DNA of 64,000 bases from NCBI RefSeq assembly GCF_024793895.1, contig NZ_JANUSB010000015.1, positions 1,631,157-1,695,156 of the forward strand. Reading direction: 5' to 3'. The translations under genes were made by a program, and so were the position numbers. The stretch is from Serratia sp. AKBS12. GTDB lineage: Bacteria > Pseudomonadota > Gammaproteobacteria > Enterobacterales > Enterobacteriaceae. Positions 1 through 8,877 of the stretch are shown here, in pieces (position 1 is the first letter of the stretch; each line of letters starts with the position of its first letter). The notes below the pieces were generated by a model. That model saw nothing but the letters and a program-made list of their open reading frames with translations, did no database searches and had not been told where the DNA came from.

Positions 1-792
1 CGCATCAACCGGCAGATGTTGATACAGCCAGGCAACCGGGCGCTGACCGCTCCAGCTCAGGCAGTCGTTGACCTCTTTCTGCTGTTCGGCAATGTGAATA
101 TGTACCGGCAGCGTGCTGTCGGAGGCGGCCAGCACCTGCTCCATTTGGCTGAGTTCCACGGCGCGCAACGAGTGGAAGCATAGCCCGTGATTCTGCAACG
201 GCACGCCGGCCAGTTGCCCGGCAAGGGTTTGCTGCTGCGCCAGATAACCGTCAACGTCCTGAATGAAACGTCGCTGTCCATCCTGCGCCGGCTGCGCGCC
301 AAAGCCGGCGTAACTGTACAATACCGGCAGCAGCGTCATGCCGATACCCGCCTGCCGTGCCGCCTGGCTGAGCCGCCCGGTCATTTCGCCGCGATCGGCA
401 TACGCCTTGCCGCGCGCATCGTGATGCAGATAATGGAACTCCGCTACCTGGGTGTAACCCCCTTTAAGCATTTCGATGTACAGTTGGCGCGCGATGATTT
501 CGACCTGTTCCGGCGTCAGACGCTGTACCAGACGGTACATCAGATCGCGCCAGGTCCAGAAACTGTCCTGTGGGTTGCCAGCCACCTCCGCCAACCCGGC
601 CATCACGCGTTGAAACGCATGAGAATGGAGGTTGGGCATGCCGGGAACCACGTCTCCCTGTAGGCGTAAACAGCCTTCCGGGTTCGACTTTGGGGTAACC
701 CTGGCAAGAAAACCGTGGGCGTCGACGTCCAGCCGGACATCATGGGCCCAGCCGGTGGCAAGCAATGCACGGGAAGCAAAATAAGCAGGCAT
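1..792 (-). CDS. hutF: Formimidoylglutamate deiminase HutF (3' end beyond window)
   Basis: HutF hydrolyses N-formimidoyl-L-glutamate to N-formylglutamate and ammonia in the two-step end of histidine degradation, in the cytoplasm. The reading frame is open from an ATG at 792 to the window edge (264 codons, C-terminus missing). An amidohydrolase metal motif is visible at about residues 52-61 (PNLHSHAFQR, His56 and His58), followed by a TWRDLMYR segment typical of the family. It is divergent from hutC, with a HutC-type operator between them. The ribosome site is weak (GGAA about nine bases upstream). Its product is the substrate of the HutG encoded at 3071, so the two make a consistent pair. Confidence 0.9.
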   Translation of the reverse strand, partial: MPAYFASRALLATGWAHDVRLDVDAHGFLARVTPKSNPEGCLRLQGDVVPGMPNLHSHAFQRVMAGLAEVAGNPQDSFWTWRDLMYRLVQRLTPEQVEIIARQLYIEMLKGGYTQVAEFHYLHHDARGKAYADRGEMTGRLSQAARQAGIGMTLLPVLYSYAGFGAQPAQDGQRRFIQDVDGYLAQQQTLAGQLAGVPLQNHGLCFHSLRAVELSQMEQVLAASDSTLPVHIHIAEQQKEVNDCLSWSGQRPVAWLYQHLPVDA

Positions 793-881
793 GGCAGTAT
801 TCCAACGTTGGTATAAAGGCGAAAGCGCGCGGCACGCGCATTTGTAAGCCAATTGTATAATTCTGGTTAATTGGCCACTAC

Positions 882-893
882 TTGTATATACAT
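882..893. promoter_or_regulatory. Probable HutC operator between hutF and hutC
   Basis: TTGTATATACAT matches the perfect palindrome TTGTATATACAA ahead of hutI at 11 of 12 positions. A looser copy, TTGTATAATTC, lies at 853. HutC repressors of the GntR family bind sites of this kind. Its place between hutF and hutC suggests control of hutF and autoregulation of hutC; this is inferred from position and similarity. Confidence 0.6.
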
Positions 894-957
894 ATACATA
901 CGCCAGCAGCAACAGTAAACTGGTGTTATGATATTTTTATTTGACGAGGTTAACGTC

Positions 958-1713
958 GTGGTGGATCAACCGACCGTATTACAGCTGGCTGCTGCAATGA
1001 GCGATACCCCTGCCCCCATCTATCAGCGGGTGAAGCAGGCTATCGTCAATCAAATCCGCGCGGGTCATTGGCAACCGCATCAGCGCGTCCCGTCGGAAAG
1101 CGAACTGGTGGCCGAGCTTGGCGTCAGCCGTATGACCATTAACCGCGCGCTGCGTGAACTGACCAGCGAAGGATTCCTGATCCGCATGCAGGGCGTAGGT
1201 ACCTTTGTTGCCGAAGCCAAAGCGCATACCGCGCTGTTGGAAGTACATAACATCGCCGATGAAATCGCCGCTCGGGGTCATCGCCATAGCAGCAAGATCC
1301 TGGAGTTCAAGGCACGAGCCGCCAGCGAAGAAGAAGCCGGCGCACTGGGCATTTCGCCGGGGCAACAACTGTTTTACTCGCAGATCGTCCATTACGAAAA
1401 CGAGATGCCGGTGCAGTTGGAAAACCGCTGCGTCAATCCACTGGTGGCACCCGATTATATGACGCAGAATTTCGACCGGGTTACGCCCTACACCTACCTG
1501 ACCCAGGCCGCGCCGCTGACCGCCGGCGAACATATCGTCGAAGCAGTGACGCCAACCCGTCACGAGCGCGACCTGTTGCAGTTGGAGGATCACGAACCTT
1601 GCCTGCTGATTCATCGCCGCACCTGGTCGGGGAAAACCGTAGTGACCTCTGCGCGCCTGCTGTATCCCGGCAGCCGTTATCAGCTGTTTGGCCGCTTCAC
1701 CAACGAGGTGTAA
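958..1713 (+). CDS. hutC: Histidine utilization repressor HutC (GntR family, UTRA)
   Basis: HutC represses the hut genes and is released by urocanate. The protein has an N-terminal winged helix (PIYQRVKQAIVNQI... then SESELVAELGVSRMTINRALREL, a typical GntR recognition helix) and a C-terminal UTRA effector domain from about residue 90. I place the start at GTG 958 because a GAGG lies eight bases upstream (946-949) and a TATGAT promoter-like hexamer at 926-931 overlaps the earlier ATG at 928. An ATG at 997 is a further alternative. It is divergent from hutF, and hutI-hutG follow on the same strand after a hairpin. Confidence 0.9.
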   Translation: MVDQPTVLQLAAAMSDTPAPIYQRVKQAIVNQIRAGHWQPHQRVPSESELVAELGVSRMTINRALRELTSEGFLIRMQGVGTFVAEAKAHTALLEVHNIADEIAARGHRHSSKILEFKARAASEEEAGALGISPGQQLFYSQIVHYENEMPVQLENRCVNPLVAPDYMTQNFDRVTPYTYLTQAAPLTAGEHIVEAVTPTRHERDLLQLEDHEPCLLIHRRTWSGKTVVTSARLLYPGSRYQLFGRFTNEV

Positions 1714-1719
1714 GTTGAC

Positions 1720-1735
1720 GGGGGCGACAGCCCCC
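1720..1735 (+). terminator. GC hairpin after hutC
   Basis: GGGGGC-GACA-GCCCCC forms a perfect six-pair stem right after the hutC stop. There is no run of T after it, so it may only attenuate or protect the message end. Confidence 0.4.
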
Positions 1736-1821
1736 TGTTAGCCACCTGTGATCACATCCTGATAACAAATTTCCCGCCCTCCTCTTGCCGCATGCCGGTG
1801 AATGCGCTAGGTTGTTTTTAA

Positions 1822-1833
1822 TTGTATATACAA
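1822..1833. promoter_or_regulatory. Perfect HutC-type palindrome before hutI
   Basis: TTGTATATACAA is a perfect 12-base palindrome 20 bases before the hutI start and matches the motif near hutF. It is the obvious operator for repression of hutI-hutG by HutC. Confidence 0.7.
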
Positions 1834-1853
1834 CCATGTGGGAGTTGGTCACC

Positions 1854-3074
1854 ATGTCCTCCGAAATTCACTGCGACAGCCTGTGGTCTGGCGCAGACCT
1901 TGTCACCATGCGCGACGGTAAATATCACATCCTGCACGACGGGGCCATCGCGGTACGCGACGGTAACATCGTCTGGATTGGCCAGCGTGCGGCGCTGCCG
2001 GCGATTACCGCAACCAAAACGGTAGAATTTGACGGCGGCATCATTACCCCTGGTCTGGTGGACTGCCATACTCATCTGGTATTTGGCGGCGATCGCAGCG
2101 CCGAATTCGAGCAGCGACTGAACGGTGTCAGCTACGCCGAGATCGCCGCACAGGGAGGCGGTATCGTCTCCACCGTGAAGGCCACCCGCGAAACCGACGA
2201 ACAACAGCTGTTGCAGCAGGCGCTGTTTCGCCTGAAACCGCTGCTGGCCGAAGGCGTGACCTGCGTTGAAATCAAGTCCGGTTATGGCCTGACGCCGCAA
2301 AGCGAACTGAAAATGCTGCGGGTGGCACGCCAATTGGGCGAACTGCTGCCGGTCGAGGTAAAAACCACCTGCCTGGCAGCCCATGCATTGCCACCGGAAT
2401 ACGCCGGTCGAGCTGACGACTATATCAATCTGGTGTGCGACACCATCATTCCCGAAGCCGCAGCGGCCGGGCTCGCGGATGCGGTTGACGCCTTTTGCGA
2501 GCATTTGGCCTTTTCGCCGCAGCAGGTGGAAAAGGTCTTCGCCGCCGCCGAGCGCGCCGGTCTGCCGGTCAAACTGCACGCCGAACAGCTGTCTGCGCTG
2601 GGGGGGAGCGCGCTGGCGGCGCGTCATCACGCCCTGTCTGCCGATCACCTCGAATATGCCACCGAACAGGATGCACAGGCGATGGCCGCCGCCGGTACCG
2701 TGGCGGTATTGCTACCGGGCGCTTATTACCTGCTGCGTGAGACCCAGTGCCCGCCGATCGAGCTGTTCCGTAAACATCAGGTGACGATGGCCATCGCCAG
2801 CGATGCCAACCCGGGCACTTCGCCAGCCCTGTCGCTGCGCCTGATGATCAACATGGCCTGCACGCTGTTCCGTCTGACGCCGGAAGAAGCGCTGGCCGGC
2901 GTCACCCTCAATGCCGCCAGGGCATTGGGGTTACAGCACAGCCACGGTTCGCTGGAAAGCGGCAAAGTGGCGGATTTTGTCCATTGGCCGTTATCACGCC
3001 CGGCTGAGCTGGCTTATTGGTTGGGTGGGCAACTGCCCTGTACGGTGATTTTCCGAGGAGAAGTACGTCAATGA
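1854..3074 (+). CDS. hutI: Imidazolonepropionase HutI
   Basis: HutI opens the ring of imidazolone-5-propionate to give N-formimidoyl-L-glutamate, the third step of histidine degradation. The 406-residue protein has the usual family length. The amidohydrolase metal motif is at residues 67-80 ([14 protein letters not shown], His72 and His74), and a second metal/active-site region (KLHAEQLS...) lies in the C-terminal half. The start at 1854 is chosen for the GGAG ten bases upstream; an upstream in-frame start would include the operator palindrome. The stop overlaps the hutG start as ATGA, so translation is probably coupled. Confidence 0.95.
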   Translation: MSSEIHCDSLWSGADLVTMRDGKYHILHDGAIAVRDGNIVWIGQRAALPAITATKTVEFDGGIITPGLVDCHTHLVFGGDRSAEFEQRLNGVSYAEIAAQGGGIVSTVKATRETDEQQLLQQALFRLKPLLAEGVTCVEIKSGYGLTPQSELKMLRVARQLGELLPVEVKTTCLAAHALPPEYAGRADDYINLVCDTIIPEAAAAGLADAVDAFCEHLAFSPQQVEKVFAAAERAGLPVKLHAEQLSALGGSALAARHHALSADHLEYATEQDAQAMAAAGTVAVLLPGAYYLLRETQCPPIELFRKHQVTMAIASDANPGTSPALSLRLMINMACTLFRLTPEEALAGVTLNAARALGLQHSHGSLESGKVADFVHWPLSRPAELAYWLGGQLPCTVIFRGEVRQ

Positions 3075-3874
3075 CCATTCGCGATCCGTTTCAGTTTCAT
3101 ACCGGTACTCTGCCGCTGCTGATCAGCATTCCGCACGCCGGCACCCAGTTGACGCCCGTGGTTGAAGCTGGCCTGACCGACGATGCGCGGCCGCTGTCTG
3201 ATACCGACTGGCACATACCCCAGCTGTATGATTTCGCCCGGGCGATGGGTGCCAGCCTGCTGGTGGGCAATTATTCGCGTTTTGTTATCGATCTTAACCG
3301 CCCGTCTGACGACAAGCCGCTGTATACCACCGCCACTACCGGTCTGTTCCCCGACGTGCTGTTTGATGGCCGCGCCAGTTTCCTGCCGGGTAAAGCACCG
3401 TCAGAGCAGGAGCGCGCCGGCTATTTACAACATATCTGGCAGCCCTATCATCAACAATTACAGGATGAGCTGGCACGCTTGAAAGCCAGACACGGCTACG
3501 CCATGCTGTTTGATGCCCACTCTATCGCCTCGGTGATCCCGCGCCTGTTCGACGGCCAACTGCCGGATCTCAATCTCGGCACCAACGGAGGTGAAAGCTG
3601 TGCCGCCGCACTAAGCGACCGACTGCTGAGCCGCTGCGAAGCGCAACAACGCTTCAGTTATGTGCTTAATGGCCGCTTTAAAGGTGGTTATATCACGCGT
3701 GCCTATGGCAAACCGGCTGCAAACCAGCATGCGGTGCAGTTAGAGTTGGCGCAGGTGAACTATATGTCCGAACAATACCCGTTTGATTTTGATGCCGAAC
3801 GGGCCGCGCCGTTACAGCACCTGTTGCAGCAATTACTTGAAACCATGCTTGCCTGGGGCGCAGCGCAACGCTGA
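3071..3874 (+). CDS. hutG: N-formylglutamate deformylase HutG
   Basis: HutG hydrolyses N-formylglutamate to glutamate and formate (the deformylase form, not the ureohydrolase-type formiminoglutamase that shares the name). The 267-residue protein has family landmarks: ISIPHAGT near residue 20, DTDWH near residue 47, DLNRPSDD near residue 80, and DAHSIAS near residue 155. The ATGA overlap with hutI shows one operon. The presence of HutF in the same locus confirms that the formate-releasing branch is used here. Confidence 0.93.
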   Translation: MTIRDPFQFHTGTLPLLISIPHAGTQLTPVVEAGLTDDARPLSDTDWHIPQLYDFARAMGASLLVGNYSRFVIDLNRPSDDKPLYTTATTGLFPDVLFDGRASFLPGKAPSEQERAGYLQHIWQPYHQQLQDELARLKARHGYAMLFDAHSIASVIPRLFDGQLPDLNLGTNGGESCAAALSDRLLSRCEAQQRFSYVLNGRFKGGYITRAYGKPAANQHAVQLELAQVNYMSEQYPFDFDAERAAPLQHLLQQLLETMLAWGAAQR

Positions 3875-3881
3875 TTGCTCT

Positions 3882-3916
3882 CACCTCCGGGTCGCCACTA
3901 CCTTGGCCCGGAGGTG
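3882..3916 (+). terminator. Hairpin after hutG
   Basis: CACCTCCGGG (3882-3891) pairs perfectly with CCCGGAGGTG (3907-3916) around a 15-base loop, eight bases after the hutG stop. No T run follows, so it is a likely operon-end structure rather than a classical intrinsic terminator. Confidence 0.5.
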
Positions 3917-4208
3917 TCCTGCCCCTCTCCCTGCCCCGTCCTGCTGCACCCGGTTAAGCGCCAGCAACGCTGGCATGCTGGCATCTGATATGCAATTTGC
4001 GTACTGCTTCGCAATTTTAACTAAAACAGCGTTCCCGTTTTGCTCCAGCGCACAAAACGGCGGCTGTCGGCACGCGTGCTGCGCCACAATCGGCGCAAAA
4101 CCACTGCCCACGGCAGAATAAGAAACATCTGACTGAACCGTGCCAATCCCTATCAGTCCCAATAGCCATCTGCTGAGACTGGAATTGATGCAGTCCGTCA
4201 TGTCACTC
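3917..4208. other. Intergenic stretch without a recognisable gene
   Basis: Between the hutG hairpin and the next gene I see no coding potential I can support. Short open frames on both strands here lack a ribosome site and family features. The stretch probably holds the promoter of the 4220 gene. Confidence 0.5.
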
Positions 4209-4219
4209 TGGAGGCTACC

Positions 4220-5758
4220 ATGTCCGATATCCCGCTAAACTGGCGCCGAGCCCATGCTGTCGCCGAACGGCTGCTGGCCGACTGGCAACGCCCAGGCGAG
4301 CCCGGTGGCGCGATTGTCCTGTTTGACGCCGAGCAGACGCAGGCGGTCACCTGCGCCGGGCTGGCCGATCTGGCCCAGGGTACCCCCTTTAGCGCCAACA
4401 GCGTGGTTCGTTACGCATCGGTCACCAAGCATATCTTCGCTGCGCTGGCGCTTAACGCCGTTGATGGCGCGTTGCAGCTCGATCAACGTATTGGCGATCT
4501 GCTGCCGCGTCTGCGCGGCGAATTGGCAGATGTTCGCGTCGGCCAGGCGCTGGATATGACCAGTGGCTTGCCCGACGTACGTGAAACCCTCGGCCTGCTT
4601 GGTATTTCTGGCTATACCGTCAGCGATGCCGCGCCGGTGCTGGAGTTTGTCTATGGCCTCAACCGGCTCAACTTCCCGGCAGGTAGTGAAATCAGCTACA
4701 GCAATACCGGCTATCGACTGGTGGAAGCCGCGCTGAACGCGCAAGGTCATACGTTTGATCGGCTGGTGCAACAGCATATCGCCGAGCCACTGAAGGTACA
4801 GCTGCGGGCGCCGGAGAGCTGGTTCGATATCGTTCCTGAACTGGTGCCCGGCTATTGGCCCACGCCACACGGCTGGCAGTTGGCCAGCAACGGGCTACAC
4901 CTGTCTGCATCAGGCAGTCTGACCGGCAGCGCCAACGCCCTGACCCGCTGGTTGCAATCTCTGCTGGCGGACCGCGGACCAGGCGCTGGCGTACTGGCGC
5001 AGTTAAGCACAGTGCGGCGTTTAGCCAACGGCCAGCCCAGCGATTATGGCCTCGGCCTGGCGCATACCTCGCTGGGAGCACAACGCCTGCTGGGTCACGG
5101 TGGTTCACATGCCGGTTATAAAACCCACTTCCTGCTGGCGGCCGATCGCAGCGCGGGCATGGTTCTGGTAGCCAATCGCGAAGATTGCGACAGTTTCAAC
5201 ATCGCCTTGCAGGTGATGGCCGCCTTGTTGGGGGAAACCCTGCCGCCGCGCAGTCATGCCATTCCCGATGGCATTTACGCCAGCGTGGCAGAACCCTACT
5301 GGCTGGAAGTCAACGGCGGCAACGTTGCCTATTTGGGGATCGGTGAACCACTGTACCAAGGGCCGGACGGCTATGCCGTGTCGCTATCGGCGCACATGCC
5401 AATGCGTCTGAGGTGGAATGGAGAAGCGGTCGAAGGCGAAGTGGGCCATGTCACACGGCATTTCTTGCCAGTAACGCTGAATAACGACTGCCTGAGACAC
5501 GTACAGGGAGTGTGGTATCACCCGCAATATCGTACCGCGTTTGAAATCCGCGGCGATCGGATACATATCGGCGTTGGCCCTGCGGCGCAGATCGGCAGGT
5601 TAAGTTCGCTGGGCCATGGCCGTATGCTGGTCGAATTGCAGGATGGCCCCTGGCTAAAACGTTTCTGTCTGTATTTCCGTGGTTATAGCGTCGATCTGAT
5701 CGCCAACCGCAGCCGGGTGCTGACCTTCCAACGCAGCACCACTGGCCATGCCGACTAA
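4220..5758 (+). CDS. D-aminopeptidase-like serine hydrolase (beta-lactamase fold)
   Basis: This 512-residue protein resembles the three-domain D-aminopeptidase (DAP) of Ochrobactrum, which removes N-terminal D-amino acids. The N-terminal penicillin-recognising domain (about 1-330) carries the nucleophile motif SVTK (Ser67-Lys70), YSN (Tyr160-Asn162) and HGG (293-295). The remaining 180 residues match in size the two small beta-barrel domains of DAP. There is no signal peptide, so it is probably cytoplasmic. The start has a strong GGAGG at 4210-4214. It stands alone, convergent with the chorismate mutase gene. A general class C beta-lactamase-like esterase remains possible. Confidence 0.75.
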   Translation: MSDIPLNWRRAHAVAERLLADWQRPGEPGGAIVLFDAEQTQAVTCAGLADLAQGTPFSANSVVRYASVTKHIFAALALNAVDGALQLDQRIGDLLPRLRGELADVRVGQALDMTSGLPDVRETLGLLGISGYTVSDAAPVLEFVYGLNRLNFPAGSEISYSNTGYRLVEAALNAQGHTFDRLVQQHIAEPLKVQLRAPESWFDIVPELVPGYWPTPHGWQLASNGLHLSASGSLTGSANALTRWLQSLLADRGPGAGVLAQLSTVRRLANGQPSDYGLGLAHTSLGAQRLLGHGGSHAGYKTHFLLAADRSAGMVLVANREDCDSFNIALQVMAALLGETLPPRSHAIPDGIYASVAEPYWLEVNGGNVAYLGIGEPLYQGPDGYAVSLSAHMPMRLRWNGEAVEGEVGHVTRHFLPVTLNNDCLRHVQGVWYHPQYRTAFEIRGDRIHIGVGPAAQIGRLSSLGHGRMLVELQDGPWLKRFCLYFRGYSVDLIANRSRVLTFQRSTTGHAD

Positions 5759-5764
5759 ACCAGA

Positions 5765-6295
5765 CTACGGCGTGCTGCGGATTCTCACCGCCAGCAGCGC
5801 GTCAAACAACCGCTGTTTATCGGCATCGCTCAGGTTATGCTGTTGCAGCCCGTTGACGAACCCCTGACGCTCTGTTTCGCTAATCGGTCCAACCTGCAAG
5901 CGCTGCACCAGCCGTTGCAGTAGTTCACTGCTCAGGCGCGCGATCTGCGGCCGCACCTGATTTAGCGGGCGCGGCTGCCAGCGTTGTTCCGGCTGCGACA
6001 ACCAGTCGGCCCGGTAACGGTATTGAATCGCCTTGGCGGCATCCATTTGCGCCATTATAAACGGTTTAATCGTGGCAGCATCCAGCCCCAGCGTTTCGGC
6101 TTCGGCCTGGGTAGTGGCCAACACTTTGCTTTCCTGCACCAGATCTTCAATCGGTAAATGCTGCTGCGCTTTATAGCCGGCCACGTCTTTCATAAATGAC
6201 AGACGCTGGTTGACGGTTTCGGCGATCGGCATAGCCTCACTCGCCAACGTGGAGAAACTGCACAGTAAACCCGCTATCAGCATAATTTTAAACAT
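5765..6295 (-). CDS. Periplasmic monofunctional chorismate mutase (gamma AroQ)
   Basis: It converts chorismate to prephenate outside the cytoplasm. The 176-residue protein begins with a signal peptide (FKIMLIAGLLCSFSTLAS) and continues with the all-helical secreted AroQ signature: VNQRLSFMKDVAGYKAQ, LPIEDLVQE, then AAKAIQYRYRADW. It closely resembles the secreted *AroQ of Erwinia/Pantoea as I recall it. I use the ATG at 6295 (AGAG upstream) rather than the in-frame GTG at 6301. It faces the 4220 gene and is separated from the CigR-type gene upstream by a terminator, so it is a single-gene unit. Confidence 0.85.
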   Translation of the reverse strand: MFKIMLIAGLLCSFSTLASEAMPIAETVNQRLSFMKDVAGYKAQQHLPIEDLVQESKVLATTQAEAETLGLDAATIKPFIMAQMDAAKAIQYRYRADWLSQPEQRWQPRPLNQVRPQIARLSSELLQRLVQRLQVGPISETERQGFVNGLQQHNLSDADKQRLFDALLAVRIRSTP

Positions 6296-6375
6296 AATCA
6301 CTCTGCTTTTTCCGTCTGCGAATCAGGCAATATAATGCAATGCGCTCAGGCGGGTCATCTTAATTTTGCCCACAA

Positions 6376-6399
6376 AAAAGCCCTGCCGAAGCAGGGCTT
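6376..6399 (-). terminator. Intrinsic terminator of the cigR-type gene
   Basis: On the minus strand AAGCCCTGC-TTCG-GCAGGGCTT is followed by a T run (complement of 6373-6378). It lies just after the stop of the 6418-6927 gene. Confidence 0.8.
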
Positions 6400-6417
6400 G
6401 GTATGTTTGTTCGCGGG

Positions 6418-6927
6418 CTAGTCAAAAACACCGTTGATGACGGAGGCGACAATTGCCGTGCTGAGCGCTACCAGCACCAGATCGTCACCGGCAACGCGCC
6501 ATTCATAGCCAGGATAATGCGGCAGTTGGCCCAGCAAGGACGCCGGTACGGCTTTCTTGGCGATGCCCGGAGGCAGCGGCTTACCGCGTGCCAGGTTCTT
6601 GGCGATACCCGGAGGCAGAGCCTGATAGCCGGTCAGACCATAGTTGAGGGCCAGCGGGCGAACGCGATCGTAAGAAAGGTTTACGGACACCAGGTCGCTA
6701 TTGCCGCCCTTGCCCTGTTTGCCTTTGGCATGATCGCCGCCGTTACCTTTACCGTTTCCATTGCCATTACCGTTGCCATGGTTGCCATGATTTGCACTGT
6801 TGCCATGGCCGTTACCATTGCCGCCGCCGTTGCCGTTACCGCCTTTATCGGCGAAAACCGGTGCTGCGCTCATACCTAATGATACGCACAGAGCCAGTGC
6901 TGTCAGGGTCATACGACGTTTTTTCAT
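6418..6927 (-). CDS. CigR-type anti-virulence regulator family protein
   Basis: The 169-residue protein has a signal peptide (cleavage likely after PVFA, residue 26). A low-complexity Gly/Asn/His-rich tract of about 45 residues follows (repeated GNGNG and GNHGN). The conserved C-terminal domain has the duplicated motif LPPGIAKN/LPPGIAKK and a YPGYEWRVAGDDLVLV segment, ending in a hydrophobic stretch (VALSTAIVASVI). This matches the CigR/RcnB-like periplasmic family; Salmonella CigR is an anti-virulence factor, but the role here is unknown. The ribosome site is AGGAAG. An intrinsic terminator follows. Confidence 0.75.
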   Translation of the reverse strand: MKKRRMTLTALALCVSLGMSAAPVFADKGGNGNGGGNGNGHGNSANHGNHGNGNGNGNGKGNGGDHAKGKQGKGGNSDLVSVNLSYDRVRPLALNYGLTGYQALPPGIAKNLARGKPLPPGIAKKAVPASLLGQLPHYPGYEWRVAGDDLVLVALSTAIVASVINGVFD

Positions 6928-7297
6928 GATGTAACTTCCTGCGTGGGGGAACTGCGATTACTATAAGTGTAGTTTACCTTATAAAGTATACGGAAAACTC
7001 TTATAGTGTTTCCCGCTATCAGCTAGATAACGGCCACCAAGGCCGTTGCGACCGACGCTAGCATTATACAACGCATAATCATTCGGTTTTACTGAGTGCT
7101 TTCCTCAGATTTTTCTTGCGGCGTAATAAGCGATGCCGTACGTTGGTCAGGTAACAAAAAAGAGTTAGCATGCTCTTTTTCGTCACGCCTCAAATTTTCA
7201 TGTGATCCAAACAGGATAAGACACATCACTTTCCCGCCGCTTGTTGCGGGACTCTTTTTCTCTTTTGACCGCGTCTGCACCTAACTGGTGCTTTATG
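6928..7297. other. Intergenic region with several hairpins
   Basis: It holds an inverted repeat ACTATAAG (6960-6967)/CTTATAGT (7000-7007) upstream of the cigR-type gene. Other stems are AACGGCC-ACCAA-GGCCGTT near 7028 and a terminator-like stem of A-rich and T-rich arms at 7156-7180. Short open frames on both strands (about 7089-7284) lack family features and good starts. I see no supported gene. Confidence 0.5.
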
Positions 7298-7326
7298 TTG
7301 AGATTTCGTGGTTAATACCTTAAATT
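7298..7326 (+). promoter_or_regulatory. Sigma-70 type promoter for the 7398 gene
   Basis: TTGAGA (7298-7303) and TAAATT (7321-7326) are separated by 17 bases, 72 bases before the small gene start. Confidence 0.5.
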
Positions 7327-7397
7327 TGACGGCTGAGAAACCTTAACCTCCCGCGGTGGCCAGGTTGGCAACGGGTGGGCGTTCAGGAGCAAAAGTA

Positions 7398-7577
7398 ATG
7401 CAAATGACCCTCATGGAATACATCACTCTACATTTTAACGGCGATCTTCACCGCTACGCGCAAGCGGAAGGCGTGAGCAGCGACCAAATCCGCCGCTGGA
7501 TCGACAATGAATGCTATGTCATCAAGGGGCGACTGGTGATGCCGGTTAAGCACCTGCCTGCCGAAGAAATACAGTGA
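7398..7577 (+). CDS. Small protein of 59 residues, helix-turn-helix-like
   Basis: The start ATG has AGGAG eight bases upstream, a promoter-like pair before it and an intrinsic terminator 11 bases after its stop, so it has the marks of a real single-gene unit. The product (MQMTLMEYITLHF...) has a stretch RYAQAEGVSSDQIRRWI that looks like a helix-turn-helix of the Cro/phage regulator kind, followed by a basic end. I do not recognise the family. An in-frame ATG at 7404 is a possible alternative start. Confidence 0.6.
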   Translation: MQMTLMEYITLHFNGDLHRYAQAEGVSSDQIRRWIDNECYVIKGRLVMPVKHLPAEEIQ

Positions 7578-7588
7578 TGCAATAAAAA

Positions 7589-7611
7589 ACCCCGCCGACG
7601 CGGGGTTTTTT
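7589..7611 (+). terminator. Bidirectional intrinsic terminator
   Basis: ACCCCGC-CGAC-GCGGGGT is followed by TTTTT on the plus strand and preceded by AAAAA, so it can serve both the small gene and the convergent tsx. Confidence 0.85.
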
Positions 7612-7627
7612 ATGTTCAGTGTCACAA

Positions 7628-8503
7628 TCAGAAATTGTAACCAACCACCAGGTAATAACCCCAGCCGGTAGACTTGATTGGCCCCTGCGGCGTGCCGATA
7701 TCTACGCCATCTTGCCATTGGCCGCCGTTATGGAAGTAACGAGCTACCACCGAATAATGCCAATGATCGTAGTTCAGCGCCAGGATATGGCTGGATGCAA
7801 TGGAATTGCTGGTGCGCGCCTGACGGCCATTGACGGTGAAATCGTCCTTGCCCAGATCGGAACCAAAATCAAAGTTGGTGAAGCCGATGTAATTCAGGTT
7901 ACCGCCCCACAGCTGGGTCAGCGGCACGAAATATTTCACTTTAAAACGGTAGCCATCCCAGCTGTTCTGGTTGGCGGCACCGTAGTTCTGCCACTGGTAT
8001 TTGGCATAAATGTTCATCGACAGGCTCATTGGCAGACCGGTGTCGATGTCGGTACCCAACCCCATATACCAGGTGCTCTGGCGAGATGAATCGTTGCGCC
8101 CCATGTCATAGATGTAGTTGTTGGCGAAATACCATTCCTTAAACGGCCCAAAGCTGAGATCGGCGCCGGTCAGCTTGTCGATGGAAAAGCGCGGCTCGAT
8201 TTCCATAAACAGCGGTGAACCTTTGTCCCAGATGCCGCGATCTGGCGTATTGCCTACGCCAAAGAATTTTGGCACATCAACATAGCCATAGAAATCAAAC
8301 CATTCGTGCTTGGCGAACGCTTCGTACTCCAGATAGACATCGTTGTTCAACTGTGGTCCGAAGCGGGTGTGGTAACTCCCTACCACGTTCACGCTCTGAT
8401 GCCACCAATCTGAAACGTATTGACTGTCTTTGCTATCAGCCATTGATGATGCACTGTACGATGCTGCGAGAAGTACACCTGCTGCGAGAGCTATTTTTTT
8501 CAT
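7628..8503 (-). CDS. tsx: Nucleoside-specific channel-forming protein Tsx
   Basis: Tsx is an outer-membrane 12-strand porin for nucleosides and a phage/colicin receptor. The 291-residue protein has a signal peptide ending near ASSMA (residue 22). Mature landmarks include [38 protein letters not shown] and the C-terminal outer-membrane signature ending in phenylalanine ([10 protein letters not shown]). Length and motifs match the family. The long upstream region carries CRP-like sequence, consistent with the known CRP/CytR control of tsx in E. coli. Confidence 0.95.
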   Translation of the reverse strand: MKKIALAAGVLLAASYSASSMADSKDSQYVSDWWHQSVNVVGSYHTRFGPQLNNDVYLEYEAFAKHEWFDFYGYVDVPKFFGVGNTPDRGIWDKGSPLFMEIEPRFSIDKLTGADLSFGPFKEWYFANNYIYDMGRNDSSRQSTWYMGLGTDIDTGLPMSLSMNIYAKYQWQNYGAANQNSWDGYRFKVKYFVPLTQLWGGNLNYIGFTNFDFGSDLGKDDFTVNGRQARTSNSIASSHILALNYDHWHYSVVARYFHNGGQWQDGVDIGTPQGPIKSTGWGYYLVVGYNF

Positions 8504-8877
8504 TTTATTACCACATGCTTAAAGGGCCATTTCCTGCCCGTTAGAAAAAATGACAAATGAGTCTGAATGACACCTGGCGTAACCAACGGTGAATCAATGC
8601 ATATTCACCGCGCGCATTATAGAAATCACCGAGTGTAATATTCTGTGATCTAGTCACCCATTTCGCGAATAGGTAATCGATTGCGTTCACATTTGTCAAA
8701 TTATGTTTCATGCAAATTCACAATCGCTGTGATTTTTGTCATGAGTGGATGATTTTCATGCAGGATTTGTGCCTGATTTCACCAGCATCGGACTCTCGGC
8801 CAGATTACATTTTCAGACAGAAAATGCCGGCGCGCAGCCGGCAGAAAATGGGGGGCAATGGTATAAAACTGAGTGAG
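8504..8877. other. tsx promoter region, no gene
   Basis: The stretch between tsx and the 8878 gene is AT-rich near 8600-8720. A CRP-like site TGTGA-TTTTTG-TCATG lies at 8728-8743 and a second imperfect one TGTGATCTAGTCAC near 8645. I see no coding sequence here. Confidence 0.45.

Noticed and set aside
6403-6879. 158-residue plus-strand frame opposite the cigR-type gene
   Set aside because: Its repetitive sequence mirrors the Gly/Asn tract of the real gene; no ribosome site.
7089-7284. Short frames on both strands upstream of the 59-residue gene
   Set aside because: Non-ATG or poor starts, no ribosome site and no family signal; the region holds hairpins instead.
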